From assembly GCA_943349725.1 (NCBI GenBank), contig CALQZP010000004.1, positions 1-32,118 of the forward strand: a stretch of DNA of 32,118 nucleotides. The letters run 5' to 3'. Below are positions 8,049 to 16,875 of the stretch, one piece after another. Every line of letters begins with the position of its first letter. Within the stretch, counting starts at the first letter, position 1. The notes beneath the pieces are model-generated. The model was given only the letters and a program-made list of their open reading frames with translations, was not told the origin of the DNA and searched no databases. This DNA is from Candidatus Nomurabacteria bacterium (lineage in GTDB: Bacteria; Patescibacteriota; Minisyncoccia; Phycocordibacterales; UBA10002). The position numbers and the translations under genes are program-made.

Positions 8049-8573
8049 TTAGCTACTAGTTGGGAAAATAGGGCGAACCGACGGGGCGGTTTTATCAAGC
8101 TTTATGGTGTTCCCGAGAATATTGATAAGTCCCCAGATTGAAATCATCACGAACACGAAGATGACGCCCCAGATGATAAACTGCCGTGCCTCGGCTCGCT
8201 TCTCTTCATCGGCAGAGTGCGAGATGTATCCGAACACGCCATAAATAATGAGAAACACGGCGAGTCCAATGAGAAACGGGATAATCGCGTTCAGGATACC
8301 GTTAACGGTATTAAGAAGTCCTCCGAAGGTGGTTATTTCGCCGCCATCTTCGGAAGAATCATAGGACACCGGACTGCCTCCCTGATTGACATACTCTCTT
8401 CTATTTTCGCTCCGGGAAACTTCATTATTGTAGCTATTTTGAATACAATCGTGCCCTTCAATTGGACCGTCACCGTCGCACGGGTGGCCGGCGAACAGAA
8501 AACTCGTAGGGAAGAAGAAAATCCCGAGCAGCAACATAAACCCTATATTCGCCGAAAAAAGTTTCTTAGACAT
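8049..8573 (-). CDS. T4SS_pilin-type protein, paralogue 4
   Basis: IIPFLIGLAVFLIIYGVFGYISHSADEEKRAEARQFIIWGVIFVFVMISIWGLINILGNT. Confidence 0.8.
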   Translation of the reverse strand: MSKKLFSANIGFMLLLGIFFFPTSFLFAGHPCDGDGPIEGHDCIQNSYNNEVSRSENRREYVNQGGSPVSYDSSEDGGEITTFGGLLNTVNGILNAIIPFLIGLAVFLIIYGVFGYISHSADEEKRAEARQFIIWGVIFVFVMISIWGLINILGNTIKLDKTAPSVRPIFPTSS

Positions 8574-8609
8574 AGATTTTCTCTTGATTATTGAACTTCC
8601 ACTGTTGGG

Positions 8610-8738
8610 TCTTATTCCTCCTTTTCTAAAGGAGGTGCCGTCTTCGGCGGAGGATTTAAATCCCTCCCCCTAACGGGTACCCGCCCGACTGAACGACCTC
8701 AGTCGTTCGGGCGGGCCCCCTTTAGGAAAGGGAGAATC
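8610..8738. repeat. GC-rich palindromic repeat, family P copy
   Basis: Shares GTACCCGTTAGGGGGAGGGATTT (inverse strand) with 5113-5258; also hairpin CCCGCCCGACTGAACGAC ctca GTCGTTCGGGCGGG. Confidence 0.7.
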
Positions 8739-8859
8739 CAGAAAGAGTGCGCTGTTCCTAAATTAGTATTCGTATCTTCTCTTATTCGTAGGTATTAGTA
8801 GATTCGTCTTTATTCGCCCTCCTCCGCTAAAGCTACGGAGGACAAGTATATTGGTTTTA

Positions 8860-9219
8860 CTACCCCAGCAAGCTCGTATGGATAATCATAACAAATCCCC
8901 AGAAAGAAAGCATCATAAAAAGTGCGAGGATACCATAGAGAATGGACATCCGCGCCTTCGCCACCTTCTCGGCGTCACCTGCGTGCGTGATGTAGGTGAA
9001 GATACTCCAGACAATAATGACAAACGCTATGCCGATAAGAAACGGAATAATCACATTCGCAATTCCGGAGAGCTTGTTTACCAGCGTGGTGAAATTGAGG
9101 TCGGTGCTGGTTTCGGTGAAGACGGTAATCGTGGGAGCCTGGGCGGAGGCAAGCAGGGGGAAAGAGAGCAGTAGGTAGAGGGCAGAAAGTAGCAAAGAAG
9201 GTGTCTGTATTTTATTCAT
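8860..9219 (-). CDS. T4SS_pilin-type protein, paralogue 5
   Basis: IIPFLIGIAFVIIVWSIFTYITHAGDAEKVAKARMSILYGILALFMMLSFWGFVMII. Confidence 0.8.
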   Translation of the reverse strand: MNKIQTPSLLLSALYLLLSFPLLASAQAPTITVFTETSTDLNFTTLVNKLSGIANVIIPFLIGIAFVIIVWSIFTYITHAGDAEKVAKARMSILYGILALFMMLSFWGFVMIIHTSLLG

Positions 9220-9253
9220 AATTCATAATTCTTACTCCATACTTCCTATACCC

Positions 9254-9736
9254 CTAGCACTTCACATCTACCCCAAGCTGTCCGATGGTACCGCAGATGG
9301 CGGCGCGTATGACATAGACGCCGAGAAGCACGAATGCGCCTACGACAATCCAGGTGAGCATTTTCCGCGCATCGCTCACTTTCTCGCTGTTACCCTGCGC
9401 CGTAACGAACTTGAATCCCGCAAAGACGATAAAGAGGACGATGAGCAGTGCTCCATACTGAATGACCACATTGACGATTTCAAGAAAGAAATCGGTGAGG
9501 TTGCCAAACCTTATAGGGTTGCAGAGTTTTCCATCGGGGCAACACGGTATCGGAGGCTGTCCAGTCACCTTATTTGGTTCTGTCCACACTCCAGACGCTT
9601 CAGTACAAACTGCTTCCGCCACTCGTATGACCAAAGACTGCGAAAGGAATGAGGCAAACAGCATTGCAAGAAAGAACACCGCGACGGTGGTACTGCGGGT
9701 GGACGTTACCCATGTGGTTTTTAGTGTATTCAGCAT
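9254..9736 (-). CDS. Pilin-like two-TM protein, paralogue 6 (Cys-containing exported segment)
   Basis: GALLIVLFIVFAGFKFVTAQGNSEKVSDARKMLTWIVVGAFVLLGVYVIRAAI. Confidence 0.75.
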   Translation of the reverse strand: MLNTLKTTWVTSTRSTTVAVFFLAMLFASFLSQSLVIRVAEAVCTEASGVWTEPNKVTGQPPIPCCPDGKLCNPIRFGNLTDFFLEIVNVVIQYGALLIVLFIVFAGFKFVTAQGNSEKVSDARKMLTWIVVGAFVLLGVYVIRAAICGTIGQLGVDVKC

Positions 9737-9741
9737 ATGTT

Positions 9742-10230
9742 TTACGGGGTGGCTGTCGGTTGCAAAAACGAACGATTTTTCGCCTCGGGGGTAAGAAATG
9801 CGCTCTCCAGTGCGTAGGCAATAAGCCAGGCGGAGAGCATAAAGACGAAGCCGAGAGCGGTCTTGGTGAAGATGGAGTGGGCGTGGCTTATCTTCTCCGC
9901 GGAACCCATTGCGGTAATGTAGAGCAGTCCCGCGTAGGCAAAGCCCATAGTGGCAAAGGTGACACCAGCGATAATCCAGCCGGTAATAAGTCTCTTGGCC
10001 ATAGTAATGACATCACCAAATCCGCAGGGGTTGTCTACGATGTCGTCTCGTCCTGGGGTAATCGCACCTGTCTTGGGATCTTTTGTTACTACATCATCCG
10101 TACCGCACGGAACGTATGAAGCTTGATAGGCGGGTGTTTCGGAGGGTTTGGTTTGTGCAAAAACAAGCGTAGGCGCTACCACGGTAAGTATAGCAAACGA
10201 AGTGAGAGTTGTGAGGAAGAGTCTTTTCAT
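9742..10230 (-). CDS. Pilin-like two-TM protein, paralogue 7
   Basis: ITGWIIAGVTFATMGFAYAGLLYITAMGSAEKISHAHSIFTKTALGFVFMLSAWLIAYALESAFL. Confidence 0.75.
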   Translation of the reverse strand: MKRLFLTTLTSFAILTVVAPTLVFAQTKPSETPAYQASYVPCGTDDVVTKDPKTGAITPGRDDIVDNPCGFGDVITMAKRLITGWIIAGVTFATMGFAYAGLLYITAMGSAEKISHAHSIFTKTALGFVFMLSAWLIAYALESAFLTPEAKNRSFLQPTATP

Positions 10231-10348
10231 GATTATTTACCAATCAACTAATCTGGTACCAATCTGCTAATACCTGCGAATAAGACCACGTTTCGGATTG
10301 GTAGGTATTTGTAGATTGGTGTTCATTCGTAGATTGGTATTTGATTAG

Positions 10349-11614
10349 TTAGCGCAGCGCGCTCTGCAGTTCCGAATTGGCCTTGCTAAGTGCCCGAACC
10401 GTTTCTTCCTTTCCACTTCCCACTGATTCTATCATGGTTTGAAAGATGCCGGCCGATTTCGCAGGGTTCGGGTCAAGAAAACCGCGCGCGCGCGAGGCGG
10501 AATCATACAAAATAGCGCCGACAGTATCGGAAGGTTTATCGCGAAGAAGATTACGGTGCACAGGGGGGAGGTCGTTTTGACTGTGGAGAAAGCCTGATGC
10601 CGAAGGACTCGTGAGAGTCAGGAGTACCTGAAGCGCAACTGACGGGTTACGCACGCCTCTTAGCATAGCGATACCAGTGAGTTTGCCGTAGGTGATGCCG
10701 AGAGAAGCGTTTCGTGGGCGCGGGAGGAGTGCCACATCAAAGTTGAGGTTGGGGTTTTTCTTCTGGAGGTCTTTGTATTCGCTCCCAAAACCAAAGTAGA
10801 CAGCGAGACGGGAGGAGGTAAATTGATTTCGCGATGAGGGAAGCGAGCGATTCCACGAATAAATGGGCTTAAGTGGGTTCGCGAACTCAAGAAAGAAATT
10901 GAGCACCGCTGACGCGCCTCCCTGATTAAGTAATGCCTTGGCAGCGCCCTTCTCGTCAGTGCCCATAATAGTGTTGCCACTTTGGAGAAAGAGCACGGAG
11001 AGAATCTCCTTGGCGGAAACGATATTGCGGTACTCGCCAAGCGCGACAGCGCTCCGCGACAGATTTCCAGTATCGTCCTTTTCACTGATATTCTTCGCGA
11101 GTGTGAGAAATTCGTCCCAGTACTTGGGGGGAGCGGAAATGCCAGCCTCGTCAAACATATCTCTGTTCCAGTACATCACCATTGGGTCAAGCACGAACGG
11201 AAAGGCGTAGATTCCTTTGGGTGCTAGAAAAAGGTCACCTTCCTGCACGAAGGTGTCGCTAAAGATTCGCGCGGAGTAATTTTCATAAGGAATGAGTCTA
11301 ATTTTGTCTCGATAGCGAAGCAAGAGTTCTGCGGGAAGAAGCACCATATCGGGACCCCTACCAACCGCGAGAGCTTCAATGATGGTTTGGTCAAGCTCAC
11401 GCTCGTCAATCTCACGATACACCACGCCTATCTTGTCGCTCCGCTCATAGAAATTCTTGATGAGGTTATTCACCTCTACGCTGGATTCGCTTCCCCAGAT
11501 AGTGAGGTTAACTTTATCCGCATTCTTGTTTGACTTCGTCATCGCCACTGCGAGTAACCCCGCAATGATGAAGAAGCCGAAGATGCCGAGAATGATGGTT
11601 TGGAAGGAATTCAT
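10349..11614 (-). CDS. Membrane-anchored extracellular solute-binding protein (family 1-like)
   Basis: N-terminal TM then LTIWGSESSVEVNNLIKNFYERS...GRGPDMVLLP...FPFVLDPMVMYWNRDMFDEAGI. Confidence 0.8.
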   Translation of the reverse strand: MNSFQTIILGIFGFFIIAGLLAVAMTKSNKNADKVNLTIWGSESSVEVNNLIKNFYERSDKIGVVYREIDERELDQTIIEALAVGRGPDMVLLPAELLLRYRDKIRLIPYENYSARIFSDTFVQEGDLFLAPKGIYAFPFVLDPMVMYWNRDMFDEAGISAPPKYWDEFLTLAKNISEKDDTGNLSRSAVALGEYRNIVSAKEILSVLFLQSGNTIMGTDEKGAAKALLNQGGASAVLNFFLEFANPLKPIYSWNRSLPSSRNQFTSSRLAVYFGFGSEYKDLQKKNPNLNFDVALLPRPRNASLGITYGKLTGIAMLRGVRNPSVALQVLLTLTSPSASGFLHSQNDLPPVHRNLLRDKPSDTVGAILYDSASRARGFLDPNPAKSAGIFQTMIESVGSGKEETVRALSKANSELQSALR

Positions 11615-11623
11615 AGGTGAGAA

Positions 11624-11707
11624 AGTAGAAAGTAGAAGGTAGACAGTAGAAGGTAGTTAGTAGAATATCACGAAGAGTTAATAGTTAGTAGTTAGTAGTT
11701 AGTAGAA
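11624..11707 (+). repeat. Degenerate heptad arrays (AAGTAGA / TTAGTAG)
   Basis: TAG at 11626, 33, 40, 47, 54, 61 and again 11682, 89, 96, 11703, exactly 7-nt spacing. Confidence 0.9.
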
Positions 11708-11720
11708 TGCTTGTGGAAAA

Positions 11721-12089
11721 CTAATAGCCGTATTCAGAGTTGCCTATCATTTTATTCAACATTTTTAGGACTTCCGACAGCACACCTTCAGTCGCAGGGT
11801 ATCCCTCTTTTGCCCCAAAAGAGAGACGCTTTGCCGCCTCAAGTTGGGTTTCTAGCTCGGAACCGGAACCAAAGGACATTGTATAAAAATGGCATTTGTC
11901 TTTTCCGGTTTTACGTCGGCTTCCTTCTGCGATGTTAGACGGAATTGAAATAACGGCACGGCGCATTTGACTGGTCAACCCAAAAAGCTCACTTTTAGGA
12001 AAAGAATCGGTCATTCGATAAATCAAAACGACTAAATCCATCGCTTTCTGCCACACAATCAAGTCCTTATAACCGTTATTCTCGTTCAT
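11721..12089 (-). CDS. Four helix bundle protein (S23 / IVP family), second copy
   Basis: DLIVWQKAMDLVVLIYRMTDSFPKSELFGLTSQMRRAVISIPSNIAEGSRR signature. Confidence 0.9.
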   Translation of the reverse strand: MNENNGYKDLIVWQKAMDLVVLIYRMTDSFPKSELFGLTSQMRRAVISIPSNIAEGSRRKTGKDKCHFYTMSFGSGSELETQLEAAKRLSFGAKEGYPATEGVLSEVLKMLNKMIGNSEYGY

Positions 12090-12094
12090 TCTTT

Positions 12095-12126
12095 GCTACT
12101 TACTACTAGCTACTAACTACTTACTT
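12095..12126 (-). repeat. Heptad array, inverse orientation (CTA on +)
   Basis: CTA at 12096, 12103, 12110, 12117. Confidence 0.85.
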
Positions 12127-12651
12127 CTTAAAAAGAAATCCATAATGGTGCGCACCTGCGTCTATCTTCTTCACATAGTTGAACCCACCCCTCTCAAAGA
12201 GCCTCCGTGCTTCGGGTCCGGTAACTACGTGGTCAATATGCGGTCCCATTCCGTGGAACGACTCCGTCCAGTCTATGAGGAGGACCTTGCCCCCCGGCTT
12301 TAGGATTCTTTTTGTCTCGGCTACAAAACCTTCCTTGTCGGCAATCTGAAACAGTACATTTGACGCGACCACAGCATCTACCATTGCGTCTTTGAGGTGT
12401 GTGCCGTTTGTCCGTTCAATATCGCCCCAGAGAGCCTCTATCGTAGCATGTACCCTCTCTTCCTTCGCGTGATTTGCAAGTCTATCAAGGAGATTCTTCT
12501 GTACTTCAATAGCGTACACCTTGCCCTTGTCCCCCACGGCACGAGCGATGAGTATGGAAAGTATGCCTGTGCCGGCACCAAGGTCAGCAACAATGCTTCC
12601 GCTTTGGAGGTCAAACTGGGAGATGGTGTGAGGGGGGTCGGAGAACGGCAT
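12121..12651 (-). CDS. Class I SAM-dependent methyltransferase
   Basis: VADLGAGTGILSILIARAVGDKGKVYAIEV, LKPGGKVLLIDW motifs. Confidence 0.85.
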   Translation of the reverse strand: MPFSDPPHTISQFDLQSGSIVADLGAGTGILSILIARAVGDKGKVYAIEVQKNLLDRLANHAKEERVHATIEALWGDIERTNGTHLKDAMVDAVVASNVLFQIADKEGFVAETKRILKPGGKVLLIDWTESFHGMGPHIDHVVTGPEARRLFERGGFNYVKKIDAGAHHYGFLFKK

Positions 12652-12896
12652 ACAAATAATTTCTAATTACCTAATTTCTAATTCACCTAATAAAATGCCC
12701 AACTACCAATTCCTTAAAGAAAGCCGCAAGATCTTCTACCAGTGGTGAACAACATTGATAATCTCCAAAATCAAGATGAGCCACAAGCAAACGTTAATTT
12801 CCGCAAACCAGCTTTTATCTACATTCATAGCATTGAGTCTTTGAAATTTTATTAGAAATTAGGTGAATTAGAAATTAGAAATTTAGCTTCATTATC

Positions 12897-15380
12897 CTAT
12901 AAGCAAGTCAATGAAGCTATGCTGTCTCCTTCTCGCAATTTCATAATCCGCACGCCCTGCGTCTGTCTCCCCAGTGAGGCGATTTCGTTGACGCCCGTGC
13001 GGATGACTTGGCTCTTTTTGGAGATTGCAACCACCTCTTCTTCGGGCGAGGTCACGACATGCGCGGCGATAAGCTGACCTGTCTTTGGGGTAATCTTGGC
13101 TGTTTTGATGCCTGACCCTCCTCGTTTTTGGGTCTTGTATTCCTTAAGCAGAGTTTTTTTGCCGTAACCGTTTTCCATAATCACCAAAAGTTCGGGCCCG
13201 CCCGACCCTACGCCAGCCGTTCGGGCAAGCTTTTCGTCGGTTTTATGAATGATACCGGTACCCACGATAGAATCGCCTTTCTTTAGGCTCATTGCTTTCA
13301 CCCCCGAAGCGCCACGTCCCATCTCACGAATATCGCTTTCTTTGAAGCGGATTGACTGCCCCTTTGAGGTTACGAGTACTGCATCATCTCCCTTCTCCAC
13401 AAATGATGCAGACACCAGCTCGTCGCCCGGGCGGAGTTTAATCGCGAGTAAACCGCTTTTACGCACATCATGAAAAGCAGAGGCGGCCGTTTTCTTACCG
13501 ACCCCCGCCTTCGTGACCATAAGAAGCGAAAGCGAGGAAGATTTCACCGCCTTCGGCATCGGGAGAATAGAGGTTACCTTTTCTTCGGACCCAAGCGCGA
13601 GAAAGTTCATTATGGACTTGCCCTTCGTAGCGCGTCTGCCCTCGGGAATCTCATACATTTTTATTTGGAACGCCTTACCTTTGTCGGTAAAGAAAAGGAA
13701 ATCATTATGGGTCGTACCGGTGATAACGTGGGTCACGAAATCTTCGTCCTTGGTGTCAAGGTCTACCACTCCGACACCACCTCGGCGCTGTTTGCGATAC
13801 TCTTCGGGGTCGGTGCGTTTGATGTAGCCACCCTTCGTGAGCACCAGTACGGCATCTTGGTCGGGAATAAGATCTTCCTCGGAAAATGCTTTGGCTCCGT
13901 GCTTCACGACACGCGTACGGCGGTCGTCTCCGTATTTTTCGTTGATTTCCAAAAGCTCCTTCTTGATAACGGCAAGAATTCTTTTTGGGCTACTCAAAAT
14001 AGATTTGAGCTCTGCGATAAGTGCCTGCACCTCGCGAAGCTCGTCCTCTATTTTCTTGCGCTCAAGTCCTGCGAGCTTCTGAAGACGCATCTCCAAAATC
14101 GCCTGCGCCTGAATCTCGGAAAACCTAAAGGTTTTGATGAGGTTCACTCGTGCCTCGTCCACATCCTTTGATTTCTTGATGAGCTTGATGATTTCGTCTA
14201 TATGGTCAAGCGCCTTCTTGAGACCAAGCAGTATGTGTTCGCGCGCTTCGGCCTGCCGAAGGTCAAAGGCGGTTCGGCGCTTCACCACCTCCTTGCGATG
14301 CAAGATAAATTGCTCAAGGATTCCCTTGAGTGAAAGCGTCTGGGGTACGCCGTGTACGAGCGCAACCACGTTGAAGTGGAACATCTCCTCAAGTTGGGTG
14401 TGTTTATAGAGAAAGTTCAAAATCTTTTCGGGAAAACTGCCCTGTTTGAGATCAATCACCACCCTGACTTCGCGCGTTGACTCGTCCCGAAGCCCCTTGA
14501 TGCCGTCAATCTTTTTCTCCCGAACGAGGTCGGCAATCTGGATAATCATCTCAGCCTTGTTCACGCGATACGGAATGGAGGTGATGATGATTTGATGCTG
14601 TCCGCTTTTATTTTCGATAATTTCGGCGACACCACGTGTCACCACACCGCCCTTTCCTGTCGCGTAAGCATGCTTGAGGTCAGTGGAACCAAACACAAGT
14701 CCACCTGTCGGGAAGTCGGGACCTGTCACAAACTGTAAGAGGTCATCGGTCGTTGCCTCTTCATTGTCTATAAGATGTACCGTTGCGCCGAGAACCTCAC
14801 GAAGGTTGTGCGGGGGAATGTTGGTCGCCATACCGACAGCAATACCGAGTGTGCCGTTGAGGAGAAGATTCGGGACCGTCGCAGGAAGGACGACAGGCTC
14901 CTTGTGCATACCGTCGTAGTTGGGACGAAAATCAACCGTGTCTTTATCAATATCACGAAGAAGCTCGCCAGCAAGACGCGACATCTTGGCCTCGGTGTAA
15001 CGCATCGCGGCAGCCGAATCGCCGTCTAAGCTCCCAAAATTTCCTTGACCGATAACGTGTGGATACCGAAATGAGAAGGTCTGCGCCATCTTCACCATCG
15101 CGTCATACACAGAAATATCACCATGCGGATGGTACTTTCCAAGCACTTCACCGACGACAGTGGCCGACTTTCTCGTCTTCGCGGACGCGGTAAGACCCAT
15201 CACATTCATCGCATAGAGAATACGACGATGCACGGGCTTGAGGCCATCGCGGACATCGGGAAGCGCGCGTGAAGTGATGACGGACATCGCGTAGTCAAGA
15301 TACGACTCCTTCATCTCGGTCGTAATGTTCCGCGCGACTACATTTTGATGTATGGGGATTTTGGGTTCAAGATTCGCCAT
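12897..15380 (-). CDS. gyrA: DNA gyrase subunit A
   Basis: [30 protein letters not shown] active-site region, QRRGG GyrA-box-like motif; 827 aa. Confidence 0.95.
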   Translation of the reverse strand: MANLEPKIPIHQNVVARNITTEMKESYLDYAMSVITSRALPDVRDGLKPVHRRILYAMNVMGLTASAKTRKSATVVGEVLGKYHPHGDISVYDAMVKMAQTFSFRYPHVIGQGNFGSLDGDSAAAMRYTEAKMSRLAGELLRDIDKDTVDFRPNYDGMHKEPVVLPATVPNLLLNGTLGIAVGMATNIPPHNLREVLGATVHLIDNEEATTDDLLQFVTGPDFPTGGLVFGSTDLKHAYATGKGGVVTRGVAEIIENKSGQHQIIITSIPYRVNKAEMIIQIADLVREKKIDGIKGLRDESTREVRVVIDLKQGSFPEKILNFLYKHTQLEEMFHFNVVALVHGVPQTLSLKGILEQFILHRKEVVKRRTAFDLRQAEAREHILLGLKKALDHIDEIIKLIKKSKDVDEARVNLIKTFRFSEIQAQAILEMRLQKLAGLERKKIEDELREVQALIAELKSILSSPKRILAVIKKELLEINEKYGDDRRTRVVKHGAKAFSEEDLIPDQDAVLVLTKGGYIKRTDPEEYRKQRRGGVGVVDLDTKDEDFVTHVITGTTHNDFLFFTDKGKAFQIKMYEIPEGRRATKGKSIMNFLALGSEEKVTSILPMPKAVKSSSLSLLMVTKAGVGKKTAASAFHDVRKSGLLAIKLRPGDELVSASFVEKGDDAVLVTSKGQSIRFKESDIREMGRGASGVKAMSLKKGDSIVGTGIIHKTDEKLARTAGVGSGGPELLVIMENGYGKKTLLKEYKTQKRGGSGIKTAKITPKTGQLIAAHVVTSPEEEVVAISKKSQVIRTGVNEIASLGRQTQGVRIMKLREGDSIASLTCL

Positions 15381-15474
15381 AGAAACACTACTCCACTCTT
15401 ATTCTAGTGGCCTCTATATTACTATATTTGGAAAGTCCGCGCCACCTTTTTCTGCTTTTCTTATTACTCTTGGT

Positions 15475-15789
15475 TTACTCTGAAACGGACTCGCTTTGAG
15501 CTGTCGTGGTTGACGCACTCCTCTCTTTTGAGAACCCTGAAAAGATACCTGCCGCGCTTTGAAGCGTCTCTGCCGTACTGGTAAAGAAGAGGTCTACTCC
15601 CTCGGTAAGCGCCTTAAACGGACCGGCCTCCTCTGTGCCCGACGCGGCTTTTGGAGTGCCTTCAGTAAACGAAAGGTTGACGACCCAGAGAAGAACGATA
15701 ACGCCCGTAAGGGATATTGAAAAGAGAAGTGCGATTTTCTTTCGCGCATTTTCCGGTTTACGTTGAAGTTTATACAGAAGCGAGAGCAT
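15475..15789 (-). CDS. Small single-TM protein of unknown function
   Basis: MLSLLYKLQRKPENARKKIALLFSISLTGVIVLLWVV; the track start at 15894 runs through a dispersed repeat (VIPAFAG). Confidence 0.6.
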   Translation of the reverse strand: MLSLLYKLQRKPENARKKIALLFSISLTGVIVLLWVVNLSFTEGTPKAASGTEEAGPFKALTEGVDLFFTSTAETLQSAAGIFSGFSKERSASTTTAQSESVSE

Positions 15790-15947
15790 TTTAAAAAAAT
15801 GATGGATTTGCGTATTTCGGACTTTCTTGTCATCCGCCCGGATGAATCCATTCGGACGGGTTCCGGCGAAAGCTGGAATGACAGAAAACAACAAAATGCG
15901 TAGGTCCTAATTTATTAGAAATTAGGTAATTAGACAATTAGAAATTT

Positions 15948-16586
15948 TTATAGTGCTGGCTTCAGCACCACCACCTCCCCTTCCTTCCCTTCCAAATCTT
16001 TCTTCTTGATAGTAAGCTTTTCCTGCATTTCGGCTTTTTCTTCTCCCGCTTCCTTTAAAAACTGCTTGAGGGACCCCGCAGCTCCAAGACCTTCAAAGTG
16101 CATGGGGATAACAAGGTGCGGTTCCAGCGTTACCGATAGTTTCTCCGCAAATGAAGGAGTAAGCACACCGTCACCACCAATCGGAACGAAAAGAATATCC
16201 ACTTCATCAAGCTCCTCTTTAAGTTCGGAAGGAAGCTCGGGGGAAGAAAGCGCTCCAAGGAAACAGAGCTTCATACCTTCAAGGTCAACGGTGTAAACCG
16301 TATTTATTCTTTTCTCGCCATCAAAAAGAGACTCGGTCGGAAACCCTCGCACTACCACGCCCTTTATCTCATACTCGCCGGGACCCGATATAACAAACGG
16401 TGCACGGCCACTGTGCCCAACCTGCTCAGCTCCATTCATATCGGGATGGTTGAGACTGACGAGCGCGACATCCGCGCCGAAGCGCGACGCTTTAAGCTTG
16501 GAATCCTTTGACGGCGGGTTGAAAGCAAGCACAGTATCGCCGAACTGAACCTTAATGAATTCTCCTCCGAGGTAAGTGATAATCAT
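15948..16586 (-). CDS. MBL-fold metal-dependent hydrolase-like protein
   Basis: MIITYLGGEFIKVQFGDTVLAFNPP, LVSLNHPDMN, ISGPGEYEIKGV. Confidence 0.8.
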   Translation of the reverse strand: MIITYLGGEFIKVQFGDTVLAFNPPSKDSKLKASRFGADVALVSLNHPDMNGAEQVGHSGRAPFVISGPGEYEIKGVVVRGFPTESLFDGEKRINTVYTVDLEGMKLCFLGALSSPELPSELKEELDEVDILFVPIGGDGVLTPSFAEKLSVTLEPHLVIPMHFEGLGAAGSLKQFLKEAGEEKAEMQEKLTIKKKDLEGKEGEVVVLKPAL

Positions 16587-16592
16587 AAGAAA

Positions 16593-16625
16593 TAGTAAGT
16601 AGAAAGTAGTTAGTAGTAAGTAGAA
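16593..16625 (+). repeat. Heptad array AGTAGNN
   Basis: TAG at 16593, 16600, 16607, 16614, 16621. Confidence 0.9.
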
Positions 16626-16875
16626 AAAATAACGTCGGACGAGAACAGTATAGCAAATATAATTGAATTATGAAGTATACATTATGAAGTATGCTTAATT
16701 ACGAATTCTTAATTCCATATTCTGGGGCTGAGAAGTGGACATTCTGCCCCTTTTTAGGTATACTTCTGCCCACGTCCGTTTTTGGACTTTATTAACAACC
16801 TGTCAGGAAATAATCCTTTGCCAAGCCTTCGGTTTACTATCTGGCTAAGAGTTTCCCGACATATTTATTACACGT

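Noticed and set aside
13470-14171. 233-aa and other + strand ORFs across gyrA
   Set aside because: Antisense to a clear gyrA reading frame.
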